Source: Halpernia frigidisoli (lineage in GTDB: Bacteria > Bacteroidota > Bacteroidia > Flavobacteriales > Weeksellaceae). Taken from it: a stretch of 64,000 nucleotides of DNA. Shown here piece by piece: positions 45,923-56,063 of the stretch. Where the stretch lies: assembly GCF_900113805.1 (NCBI RefSeq), contig NZ_FOQT01000001.1, forward strand, positions 62,001 through 126,000. Reading direction: 5' to 3'. The notes beneath the pieces were generated by a model. That model worked only from the letters and a program-made list of their open reading frames with translations, searched no databases and was not told the origin of the DNA. A program made the translations under genes and the position numbers. Position 1 is the first letter of the stretch, and every line of letters starts with the position of its first letter.

Positions 45923-47062
45923 CTATTTCGTAATTTCTCTTCCGATCACCAATCTCTGGATTTCAGAAGTTCCTTCACCAATTGTGCAAAGTTTTGAATC
46001 TCTGTAATATTTCTCAGCCGGGAAATCTTTCGTATAACCGTATCCACCAAAAATCTGAACGGCATTATTTGCAATTCTCACACACGCTTCTGACGCGTAA
46101 AGTTTTGCCATTGCGCCTTCTTTCGTCATTTTTTGCTTGGCATTTTTCATGTCAGATGCGCGGTTGATCAATAATTCTGCAGCGTCGATTTCTGTTGCCA
46201 TATCGGCTAACATAAAACTAATTGCCTGAAAACTTGAAATCGTTTTTCCAAACTGTTTTCTTTCTTGTGCATATTTTAAAGCCGCTTTATAAGCACCTTT
46301 TGCAATTCCCAAACTTAAAGCGGCGATAGAAATTCTTCCACCATCCAAAATTTTCATCGCTTGTTTAAAACCACTTCCAACTTCGCCTAATCTGTTTGCA
46401 TCTGGAACTCTTACGCTGTCGAAAATTAATTCTGCAGTTTCAGAAGCGCGCATTCCCAGTTTATTTTCTTTTTTACCAGAGGTAAATCCTGCCATTCCTT
46501 TTTCTAAAACGAATGCTGTTGAATTATCTTTTGCGCCTTTTTCCCCGGTTCTTGTCATTACGACTGCAATATCACCGGAAATAGCATGTGTGATAAAGTT
46601 TTTCGCACCATTTATGATCCAGTCATCACCATCTTTCACCGCAGTTGTGCTCATGCCACCAGAATCTGAACCTGTATTGTGTTCCGTCAATCCCCAGGCG
46701 CCCAAAACTTTACCGGAAGCCAAATCTGGCAACCATTTCATTCTTTGCTCTTCATTTCCAAATTCGTAGATGTGATTTGTACACAAAGAATTATGCGCTG
46801 CAACAGATAAACCAATTGATGGATCAACCTGTGAAATTTCATCTAAAATTGTCACGTATTCATGATAACCTAAACCGGAACCGCCATATTTTTCAGGAAT
46901 TACGATTCCCATAAAACCCATATCACCTAACTGGTGGAAAAGATCTACGGGGAAAGTTTGACTTTCATCCCAATCCATAATGTGGGGTCTGATATTTTTT
47001 TCAGCGAAATCCTTTGCAGTTTCGGCGATCATCTGAATATTTTGTACTGTTTCTAAAGTCAT
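45923..47062 (-). CDS. acyl-CoA dehydrogenase
   Basis: 379-residue FAD enzyme introducing the first double bond in fatty acyl-CoA (or branched-chain acyl-CoA) breakdown. ENIRPHIMDWDESQTFP start, GAWGLTEHNTGSDSGGMSTTA (FAD/substrate loop), ITHAISGDIAVVMTRT, KLGMRASETAELIFD, QIFGGYGYTKDFPAEKYYRD and the terminal IGEGTSEIQRLVIGREI. Chain-length preference cannot be read. Monocistronic. Confidence 0.95.
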   Translation of the reverse strand: MTLETVQNIQMIAETAKDFAEKNIRPHIMDWDESQTFPVDLFHQLGDMGFMGIVIPEKYGGSGLGYHEYVTILDEISQVDPSIGLSVAAHNSLCTNHIYEFGNEEQRMKWLPDLASGKVLGAWGLTEHNTGSDSGGMSTTAVKDGDDWIINGAKNFITHAISGDIAVVMTRTGEKGAKDNSTAFVLEKGMAGFTSGKKENKLGMRASETAELIFDSVRVPDANRLGEVGSGFKQAMKILDGGRISIAALSLGIAKGAYKAALKYAQERKQFGKTISSFQAISFMLADMATEIDAAELLINRASDMKNAKQKMTKEGAMAKLYASEACVRIANNAVQIFGGYGYTKDFPAEKYYRDSKLCTIGEGTSEIQRLVIGREITK

Positions 47063-47205
47063 AAAAATTATTTGGGTAAATATAAGAAAATTAGATATAA
47101 ATTTTCACTAAAAAATTATGTATTCTCAATTTAAAATACGATGAAATAAACAAAATAGATTACATTATAAGATCTTTTCACTAAAAATTTTTACCTTATT
47201 TTTTG

Positions 47206-47213
47206 TATATTTG
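47206..47213 (+). promoter_or_regulatory. -7 promoter element of gyrB
   Basis: TATATTTG fits TAnnTTTG exactly, 26 bases before the gyrB ATG. No clear -33 TTG. Confidence 0.5.
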
Positions 47214-47236
47214 TAGGTATTTTTTAAAACAAATAA

Positions 47237-49174
<1,938 letters not shown>

Positions 49175-49195
49175 ATAAATTTCGATAATTAATAT

Positions 49196-49224
49196 AAAGT
49201 CTGCTTTTTTAGCAGGCTTTTTTT
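49196..49224 (+). terminator. terminator after gyrB
   Basis: AAAGTCTGCT with AGCAGGCTTT (one G-U), five-T loop, T tail. Confidence 0.8.
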
Positions 49225-49278
49225 GTTTAAAATCTTAGGACTGTTTTTTGTATTTAAATTGTCTTAAAAAATAACCCT

Positions 49279-50082
49279 ATGAAAAATATTATCGCTGCAA
49301 GTTTTCTAATTGCAACACTTTTTAGTTGTAAAAAAACCGAAACTACAATTGACAATTCGAAAATAACTAAAGATTCTGTAAAAGTTGAGGAAGTAAAATT
49401 TAGTGTAGATTCCGTTAAAGTGAGTGATTCAACAAAACTTACTGCGAAAATTACAGAGAGTTTTGATGCATCTGTTTTACAATTTCCGTCAATAAAAGAT
49501 AAAACTTTGCAGGACAGTATTTATTCTAAAACCAACTTGAAATTAGCAAGTTACTCGAAAGAAGATTTGCAAAAAGGTTTACAGGATCAAAAGCAAAAAT
49601 ATTTTGCCGATAACAAGAAAAATATTGGAGATTATTTAGGAGATTTTAAGCAAACCTGGAATCAAAATTCTTCTATGAAACTTTTCAATAAAGATGAAAA
49701 TTTAATGACTTTGCAATATACCGGCGATGGTTTTTCTGGCGGCGCGCACGGTTATTACTATGAATTCTACAAAAACTTTGATTTAAAAAATAATAAAACA
49801 ATTCAATTAAAAGATGTTTTAACAACGACTGATGCCAAAATCTGGGATCCGATCATGATGAAGAATTTTTTGAAAAATAAAAATTACACAAAAGAATTAC
49901 TTTTTGATAAAAGAATTCCGCTCAATAATAATTTTTATTACGATAAAACTAGTCTTCACTTTGTTTACGGTCAATATGAGATCGCACCTTACGTGGCCGG
50001 AACAATAAATATTGATGTTCCATTTTCTGAAATATCTAAGTATTTAACGCCTGGGTTTAAGCAAATGAATAATATTAAATAA
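49279..50082 (+). CDS. DUF3298/RsiV-like lipoprotein
   Basis: 267 residues. Lipoprotein signal ending ATLFSC (Cys16), a Lys/Ser/Val-rich linker with SVDSVKVSDSTK, then a DUF4163-DUF3298 type body: QYTGDGFSGGAHGYYYEFYKNFDLKNNKTIQLKDVL is the typical segment, and the C-terminal LHFVYGQYEIAPYVAGTINIDVPFSEI closes it. Related domains occur in RsiV anti-sigma factors that bind lysozyme, but no anti-sigma part is present here. Probably an outer- or inner-membrane lipoprotein of unknown task. Confidence 0.8.
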   Translation: MKNIIAASFLIATLFSCKKTETTIDNSKITKDSVKVEEVKFSVDSVKVSDSTKLTAKITESFDASVLQFPSIKDKTLQDSIYSKTNLKLASYSKEDLQKGLQDQKQKYFADNKKNIGDYLGDFKQTWNQNSSMKLFNKDENLMTLQYTGDGFSGGAHGYYYEFYKNFDLKNNKTIQLKDVLTTTDAKIWDPIMMKNFLKNKNYTKELLFDKRIPLNNNFYYDKTSLHFVYGQYEIAPYVAGTINIDVPFSEISKYLTPGFKQMNNIK

Positions 50083-50087
50083 AAATT

Positions 50088-50114
50088 AAAGTCGGTTTTG
50101 TAGCCGACTTTTTT
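50088..50114 (+). terminator. terminator after the DUF3298 gene
   Basis: AAAGTCGG (50088-50095) pairs with CCGACTTT (50104-50111), T run follows. Confidence 0.8.
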
Positions 50115-50117
50115 ATG

Positions 50118-50139
50118 TAAAAACACGCTTTTGCGCGTT
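50118..50139 (-). terminator. terminator after the S24 regulator gene
   Basis: Minus strand AACGCGC, four-A loop, GCGTGTT with one G-U, then T residues; seven bases beyond the gene's stop. Confidence 0.7.
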
Positions 50140-50145
50140 CAAATT

Positions 50146-50907
50146 TTAAACCCCATTCTGCTTTTTCACCAAAGAATGAATATTCCGCAGCGTGCTCATA
50201 ATAACCTGAGTATCCAAAACATCCTTCTCAAATTCCTTTGTATTAATACTGCACGCGTAAGACCAGATTTCCAGAATTTCAGAATATTTAATATCGTAGG
50301 GTTCATAAAAAGTATTGTCGGATGCGACAGTCAAACTGTTTTCAGATTTTTCGACCAGTCTTTTATAAACAATACCTTCATTTCTCGTGATGAAAATGTA
50401 GGTTTTTTTCTTTTTAAGATCATTTAAAGATTCCAGATATTTCCCCACGATATAAGTTCCTTCACCGTAAGGCGGCATGGAATCGCCACTACTTGGGAAC
50501 GCGCGGTATTTTCCATTACGCAAAAAAGGCAGCGTAATATTTTGTAAACTTTCAATATATTCAGGATCATTATAGCCACTCAAATAACCCATCTGCGCTT
50601 TATGTGGGATAATTTCAATCATATTTTCCCCCGCTGAATCTACATTTACCGGAAGCACAATCCTGTTATCCGGCAATTTCATTATTTTATCCAAAGGATA
50701 TTTCCGAACATTCACAGACACCAAAAGATCAATGCTGATATGGAAATATTTTGAAATTCTTATCAAAATTTCCAAAGGCGGTTCAGATGCGCCATCTTCA
50801 TATTTCGCATACCTTCCGCGCGTGATCAAAAGATTGTCCGCCGTTTTTTGCTGAGAATATTCTAACTGCGCTCTCAGATACCGCATGTTTTCTGCTAAAA
50901 TTGACAT
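50146..50907 (-). CDS. XRE-S24 regulator (LexA-like) of the mutagenesis cassette
   Basis: 253 residues. N-terminal XRE helix-turn-helix (LRAQLEYSQQKTADNLLITRGRYAKYEDG), C-terminal S24 peptidase with the Ser-Lys dyad: Ser143 in SSGDSMPPYGEG and Lys182 in GIVYKRLV. Like LexA and UmuD, such proteins cut themselves when RecA is activated. The expected cleavage pair sits in KAQMGYLSGY (103-112); the usual small residue before Gly is Met here. Divergent from dinB with 62 bases between, so it probably represses dinB and itself in an SOS-like circuit. Confidence 0.87.
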   Translation of the reverse strand: MSILAENMRYLRAQLEYSQQKTADNLLITRGRYAKYEDGASEPPLEILIRISKYFHISIDLLVSVNVRKYPLDKIMKLPDNRIVLPVNVDSAGENMIEIIPHKAQMGYLSGYNDPEYIESLQNITLPFLRNGKYRAFPSSGDSMPPYGEGTYIVGKYLESLNDLKKKKTYIFITRNEGIVYKRLVEKSENSLTVASDNTFYEPYDIKYSEILEIWSYACSINTKEFEKDVLDTQVIMSTLRNIHSLVKKQNGV

Positions 50908-50925
50908 TGCTATAATTTATAACAA

Positions 50926-50964
50926 CAAATATACAAAAAATTGATACAAAACGTAATAATTTTG
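50926..50964. promoter_or_regulatory. divergent promoters of the S24 regulator and dinB
   Basis: Minus-strand TATATTTG (50933-50926) and plus-strand TAATTTTG (50957-50964) both match TAnnTTTG. The dinB element lies only five bases before its ATG, suggesting a very short or absent 5' leader. The 23 bases between the elements (with TAC....GTA at 50945-50955) would hold a shared operator. Confidence 0.5.
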
Positions 50965-50969
50965 TCCTC

Positions 50970-52124
50970 ATGGAAAGAGCAATTGTACACATGGATTTAG
51001 ATGCATTTTTTGTATCCTGCGAAAGACTGAACAACTCTAAATTCAACGGAATTCCTTTAATTGTAGGAGGTGGAGATCGTGGTGTCGTGGCGTCATGTTC
51101 CTATGAAGCAAGGAAATTTGGTGTGCGTTCCGCTATGCCTATTAGGATGGCTTTAAGGCTTTGTCCGGATGCAAAAGTGGTAAAGGGAGATTATGAACTG
51201 TATTCCAATTTGTCCCATTTGGTAACCGAAGTTATCCAGGAAAAAGTACCATTAATGGAAAAGGCAAGTATTGATGAATTTTACCTCGACCTTTCCGGGA
51301 TGGATCAGTTTTTCGGGTGTTACAAATGGACTCAGGAAATTGCTGCAGCAGTTACGAAAGAAACCGGTCTTCCGATAAGTTTTGCGCTTTCTGCTAATAA
51401 AACAGTTGCAAAAATCGGAACAGGGGAAGCAAAACCAGTTGGAAAATTAGAAATAAAAGATTTAGATATTAAGTCATTCTTAAATCCATTATCGGTAAAA
51501 AAAATCCCGATGGTAGGCGATAAAACGTTTCAGCTTTTATCTAGAATCGGTATTCGAACTATTAAAACTTTATCAGAAGTACCAGTTTTGGTTCTTCAGC
51601 AGATGATCGGAACCAATGGAAAAGAACTTTGGAAAAAAGCCAACGGTATTGATGAAAATCCCGTAGTTCCTTTTTCAGAAAGAAAATCCATTTCCTCAGA
51701 ACACACTTTTTCTGTGGATACAATTGATGTAGAAAACATAAAAGCTTTGATCACCGGCATGGTAGAAGAACTGGCCTTTAAACTCAGAAGCGAAAAATGG
51801 CTCGCTTCCGTCGTCTTAATAAAAATTCGGTATTCAAATTTTGATACAGAAACCAAACAACTCAAAATTGCTTACACTTCTGCAGATCATACACTTACGC
51901 GGGTCGCGCTGGAACTTTTTAAAAAACTCTACACACGAAGAATGAGATTGCGATTAATTGGCGTAAAATTTACCGGTTTAGTTCACGGAAACCACCAGAT
52001 GAACCTTTTTGAAGATACCGAAGAATTAATGAATCTCTATCAAACGATGGACAAAATTAAGAACAGATTTGGCGAAAATGCGGTTGGAAAAGCGCTTGGC
52101 TATAAATATGATATTTCGGTTTAA
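50970..52124 (+). CDS. dinB: Y-family DNA polymerase IV
   Basis: 384 residues. Catalytic MDLDAFFVSCE and ASIDEFYLDLSG (palm carboxylates), SANKTVAKIGT, helix-hairpin-helix region KIPMVGDKTFQLLSRIGI, and little-finger domain. A beta-clamp motif QMNLFE lies near residue 342, followed by a UmuC-like tail. Translesion synthesis; the neighbouring LexA-like gene and DnaE-type polymerase suggest a damage-induced mutagenesis cassette. Confidence 0.93.
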   Translation: MERAIVHMDLDAFFVSCERLNNSKFNGIPLIVGGGDRGVVASCSYEARKFGVRSAMPIRMALRLCPDAKVVKGDYELYSNLSHLVTEVIQEKVPLMEKASIDEFYLDLSGMDQFFGCYKWTQEIAAAVTKETGLPISFALSANKTVAKIGTGEAKPVGKLEIKDLDIKSFLNPLSVKKIPMVGDKTFQLLSRIGIRTIKTLSEVPVLVLQQMIGTNGKELWKKANGIDENPVVPFSERKSISSEHTFSVDTIDVENIKALITGMVEELAFKLRSEKWLASVVLIKIRYSNFDTETKQLKIAYTSADHTLTRVALELFKKLYTRRMRLRLIGVKFTGLVHGNHQMNLFEDTEELMNLYQTMDKIKNRFGENAVGKALGYKYDISV

Positions 52125-52128
52125 TATT

Positions 52129-52250
52129 TTTTTTGGGCGCCTTTATCCGCCTTCCGTTCTCAATCTTTTTGCTTTGAAAAATTTTCATAAATCGAAAGAT
52201 TGTTTTAAGCAAAAAGGATTTCCACTCAAGTCGGGGCGCAGTAATCGCCT
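52129..52250. repeat. dispersed ~95-bp repeat, copy 3, with enlarged loop (after dinB)
   Basis: Same flanking blocks as 6241-6333 and 24903-24991 (GGGCGCC, CCGCCTTCCGTTC, CAATCTTTTTGC, GCAAAAAGGATTTCCACTCA, GGGGCGCAG). The loop is expanded by about 30 bases that are themselves palindromic (CAATCTTT..AAAGATTG-like, ATCGAAAGATTG). Confidence 0.85.
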
Positions 52251-52311
52251 GGAATTAAAATTTTAAAATAATTTAGAAGATGTTTTTAGTGAATAGAATC
52301 TCAAAAACATT

Positions 52312-52362
52312 TTTGTCATTCCGTAGGAATCTAAACTGCTGAGATTCCTACGGAATGACAAA
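52312..52362. repeat. perfect 21-bp inverted repeat between dinB and the DnaE-type gene
   Basis: Bases 52312-52332 (starting TTTGTCATTCCGTAGG) are the exact reverse complement of 52342-52362, with a nine-base loop. The GTCATTCCGTAGGAATCT wording is common as a dispersed element in Chryseobacterium-like genomes (general knowledge). The rest of the 52125-52442 gap shows no gene. Confidence 0.88.
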
Positions 52363-52442
52363 TACTGGAAAAATTCATATTCAAATGTTGTTTAAATAAA
52401 TCAGAATTAATAATTTTTTGAAAATCAATTCACTAATTTCAA

Positions 52443-55400
52443 ATGTTTCTCAATTGCCATTCCTTTCACAGTCTTCGCTACGGCACTTTATCAGTCACAG
52501 AACTGGTGAGACAAGCCGACGAATTAGGTATTAAGGAATTGGTTTTAACCGATATCAATACCGTAACCGCTATTTATGAATTTAAAAAAGAATGCGAAAA
52601 ATTTGGCATAAAACCCATCGCCGGCGTTGAGGTCAGAAAAGAAAATAAACTGCTTTACATCGCCGTTGCCAAAGAATTCAGCGGAATAAGCGAAGTAAAT
52701 AAAATGCTCACCGCTCATAATTGCGATGGCGTTGAACTTTCTGAAACAGCACCGGAATTTGAGCAGATTTTTATCATTTATCCTTTAAGCAACATTCCGG
52801 AAAATTTAAAGGAAAATGAATTTATAGGAATTCGTGAAGAGGAATTAAATTTATTGATCCGTTCGGAATTTAAAGATAAAATTCATAAAATGGTGGTGCT
52901 GCATCCGGTAACATTCAGTACCAAAAAAGAGTACAATCTGCACAGAATTTTAAGAGCCATCGACAACAATACGATTCTTTCAAAACTCAGTGAAGATGAT
53001 GTCTGCAGAAAATCTGAGTATTTCACTTCGGAATTAAATTTAATAAAAGCATTCGTACACCATCCTGAAATCATCAACAATACAACAGAAATTATATCGG
53101 CATGTAGTTTTGATTTCAAATATAAAGAGCGAGGAAGCACAGAAAATAAGAATAAAAAATACTATTTAAATTCCCGGGAAGAAGATATATTATTCCTTAC
53201 GAAACTCGCTTTTGAAGGTCTGGAAAAACGATATGGTAAAGATGAAACTGCAAAAAAAAGAGTTGAAAAAGAGCTGAAAGTTATTGGTGATCTCAATTTT
53301 TCCGCTTATTTTCTTATCACCTGGGATATTATTCAGCACAGCAACAAAATGGGCTTTATGCACGTAGGCAGAGGAAGCGGCGCCAATTCTATCGTAAGTT
53401 ACTGTTTGGGAATCACAGATATTTGTCCCATAGAACTTGATCTTTATTTTGAACGTTTTTTAAATCTTAACCGAACAGCACCGCCCGATTTTGACCTCGA
53501 CTGGAGTTGGCAAGACCGTGATGCTATGCTGGAATATATTTTTAAAAAATACGGCAAAGATCACGTTGCTTTTTGCGGCACCAACGTACAATTTAAATAC
53601 AAATCAATTTTTCGGGAAGTTGGGAAAGCTTTTGGTTTGCCTAAAGAAGAGTTGGATAATTTAGCGGGAAAATCAATGGAAACGCATGATACCAATTCTG
53701 TGGTAAAATTGGTTCATAAATATGGAATATTGCTGGAAAAATTTCCAAATCAAAGAAGTATGCACTCTTGTGGAATATTGATTTCAGAAGAACCGATCAC
53801 TACTTATTCTGCACTGGAAATGCCGCCAAAAGGATTTCCCATTGTTCAGTTTGATATGTATGTGGCGGAAGATATTGGACTGGAAAAATTTGATATTCTT
53901 TCCCAAAGAGGGCTCGGAACGATCAATGACACCGTAAAACTCATTAAAGAAACAAAAGGTATTGATGTTAATATTCGGGATACGACGCTCTCAAAAAATG
54001 AAGCCGTTTGCAACGAATATCTGGCTGTTGGTAAAACCATCGGCTGTTTTTACATCGAAAGTCCTGCGATGCGAGGACTTTTGCGACGGTTAAAATGTGA
54101 AAATTATATCACTCTGGTTGCGGCATCATCCATCATTCGTCCGGGTGTTGCTCAAAGTGGAATGATGCGTGAATATATTTTCCGGCACAACAATCCCGAT
54201 CAGTTTGAATATTTTCATCCAATTTTTGAGGAACATCTCAACGATACCTACGGAATTATGGTCTATCAGGAAGATGTTCTCAAAATTGCACAATATTTTG
54301 GTGGACTTAGTTTAGGCGATGGCGATATTCTGCGAAGAGCAATGAGCGGAAAAGGAAGGTCTCTTTCGGCGCTTCAGAAAGTAAAAACGCATTTTTTTAA
54401 ATCCTGTATTGCCAAAGGTCATTCTATCGAACTTACGACGGAAGCTTACCGACAAATTGAATCTTTCGCAGGATATTCTTTCTGCAAGGCACATTCAGCT
54501 TCTTACGCGGTGGAAAGTTATCAGAGTTTGTATTTAAAAGTCTATTATCCTTTAGAATTTATGGTTTCTGTGATCAATAATCAGGGCGGTTTTTACCGTA
54601 CCGAAGTTTACATCCACGAAGCCAGAATATCGGGCGGAATTGTGCAAAATCCCTGTGTGAATACGAGTGAATTTCAAACGGTTTTAAAGGAAAAAGAAAT
54701 TTATCTGGGTTTTATGCTTTTGCAGTCTTTGGAAACCAGAATTGCCGAAATTATTTCTGAAGAAAGAAAAATTAATGGCAATTACAGATCTCTGGAAGAC
54801 TTTGTGAGACGAATTCCGATTGGTATTGAAACGCTTCAAACTCTCATTTTTATTGGCGCTTTTAGATTTACGGGAAAACAGAAAAATGAACTTTTAATTG
54901 AAGCGCGATTGTTGCTGATCAATTTTAAACCGGAAAACCGTAATTTAACGCTTATCGAAGAACCGATGCAGGATTACAAACTTCCGGAACTTCGGCGGGA
55001 ACACTTTGAAGACGCTTTTGATGAGCTCGAAATCATTGGGTTTCCCGTATCATGCAGTCCGTTTGATCTTTTAGAAACCAAATACAGAGGTTCTGTTTTT
55101 GTAAAAGATTTGCTTAAAAATTATAAAAAGCAGGTGAAAATGTTGGCTTATCTTATTTCCAGAAAACACGTTCCGACTAAAAAAGGAACGATGTTTTTCG
55201 GAACCTGGATCGATGTGAACGGTGATTATTTTGATACCGCGCATTTTCCGGACAGCTTAATTAAATACAATTTTCAGGGTGGCGGTTGCTATCTTTTGCT
55301 CGGAACTGTAGAAGTTGATTATCATTTTCCCACCATCACCATTCATAAAATGGCAAAAATGCCAATGATCCCTGATCCGAGATATGCGTATGATGAACAG

Positions 55401-55508
55401 AAAAAATTTGATGCCCACCGATTGGTTCGCGAAGATGTGAGCATGACTTCCCGAAAGCCTTATCCGCAGGAACACGAGATTGGTTTGCCAAGGCATAAAA
55501 TGAAGTGA
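52443..55508 (+). CDS. DnaE-type DNA polymerase III alpha subunit (probable error-prone DnaE2/ImuC-like)
   Basis: 1021 residues, in the 1000-1080 range of error-prone DnaE2-type enzymes rather than the longer replicative DnaE. N-terminal PHP domain (starts NCHSFHSLRYGTLSVTELV); polymerase palm with HVGRGSGANSIVSYCLGITDICP and APPDFDLDWSW (catalytic aspartates), FCGTNVQFKYKS; fingers SGKGRS and FCKAHSASYAVESYQSLYLKVYYP; C-terminal OB-fold (MLAYLISRKHVPTKKGTMFFGTW). Next to dinB and a LexA-like gene, so I infer a translesion role, comparable to the imuA-imuB-dnaE2 cassettes; the chromosomal replicative dnaE is expected elsewhere. Confidence 0.88.
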   Translation: MFLNCHSFHSLRYGTLSVTELVRQADELGIKELVLTDINTVTAIYEFKKECEKFGIKPIAGVEVRKENKLLYIAVAKEFSGISEVNKMLTAHNCDGVELSETAPEFEQIFIIYPLSNIPENLKENEFIGIREEELNLLIRSEFKDKIHKMVVLHPVTFSTKKEYNLHRILRAIDNNTILSKLSEDDVCRKSEYFTSELNLIKAFVHHPEIINNTTEIISACSFDFKYKERGSTENKNKKYYLNSREEDILFLTKLAFEGLEKRYGKDETAKKRVEKELKVIGDLNFSAYFLITWDIIQHSNKMGFMHVGRGSGANSIVSYCLGITDICPIELDLYFERFLNLNRTAPPDFDLDWSWQDRDAMLEYIFKKYGKDHVAFCGTNVQFKYKSIFREVGKAFGLPKEELDNLAGKSMETHDTNSVVKLVHKYGILLEKFPNQRSMHSCGILISEEPITTYSALEMPPKGFPIVQFDMYVAEDIGLEKFDILSQRGLGTINDTVKLIKETKGIDVNIRDTTLSKNEAVCNEYLAVGKTIGCFYIESPAMRGLLRRLKCENYITLVAASSIIRPGVAQSGMMREYIFRHNNPDQFEYFHPIFEEHLNDTYGIMVYQEDVLKIAQYFGGLSLGDGDILRRAMSGKGRSLSALQKVKTHFFKSCIAKGHSIELTTEAYRQIESFAGYSFCKAHSASYAVESYQSLYLKVYYPLEFMVSVINNQGGFYRTEVYIHEARISGGIVQNPCVNTSEFQTVLKEKEIYLGFMLLQSLETRIAEIISEERKINGNYRSLEDFVRRIPIGIETLQTLIFIGAFRFTGKQKNELLIEARLLLINFKPENRNLTLIEEPMQDYKLPELRREHFEDAFDELEIIGFPVSCSPFDLLETKYRGSVFVKDLLKNYKKQVKMLAYLISRKHVPTKKGTMFFGTWIDVNGDYFDTAHFPDSLIKYNFQGGGCYLLLGTVEVDYHFPTITIHKMAKMPMIPDPRYAYDEQKKFDAHRLVREDVSMTSRKPYPQEHEIGLPRHKMK

Positions 55509-55580
55509 TAAAATCCTTTTATTTAAAACTAATAAAAAGAGATTTAAGAAAAATCCTGAGAGATAATTTCGTCAGTTCTT

Positions 55581-55994
55581 TTATTTAAATAATTGCTGTT
55601 CATCTTTTAACATTTTAAATTCTATCGGATTTCCGCTAAAATCAAATATAAACATTGTGGTTTGTTCGCCAGTTTTTCCGGTATATCTCAATTGTGGTTT
55701 TATTAGAAAATCAATATCAGAGTTTTCTAATTTTCCCTGAATTTCTTTAAAGGTAATTTCATCCAAAACACATCCAAAATGTGGAATCGGGACTTCAGTT
55801 CCATCCACTTTTCCACAAAAATCCAAAGTCGGAAAATCGTTGTTGATATGCACAGAAAGTTGGTGTCCGAAGAAATTAAAATCAACTCAGGTTTCGGTAG
55901 ATCTACCTTCTTCACAGCCTAATAAATCGATATAAAATTGTCGTGTCGATTCTAAATCTTTTACTTTAAAAGCATAATGGAAAGGGAAGTTCAT
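55581..55994 (-). pseudogene. VOC (glyoxalase/dioxygenase superfamily) gene interrupted by a TGA codon
   Basis: Read from the ATG at 55994, the frame gives 137 codons starting [35 protein letters not shown], then a TGA at 55889-55887 (codon 36), then VDFNFFGHQLSVHINND and a complete VOC C-terminal half to the stop at 55581. The family normally has Trp at this point (ETWVDFNFFGHQ), so a single TGG-to-TGA change explains it. The ORF starting at 55853 alone would be only half a VOC protein. Otherwise intact, so a recent lesion or a sequencing error. Confidence 0.85.
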
Positions 55995-56063
55995 GATAAT
56001 TAAATAAGAAATGGAAAAGACAAAATTAATTAAAAATTAAACTTTGAAGTATTTGATAATGAA

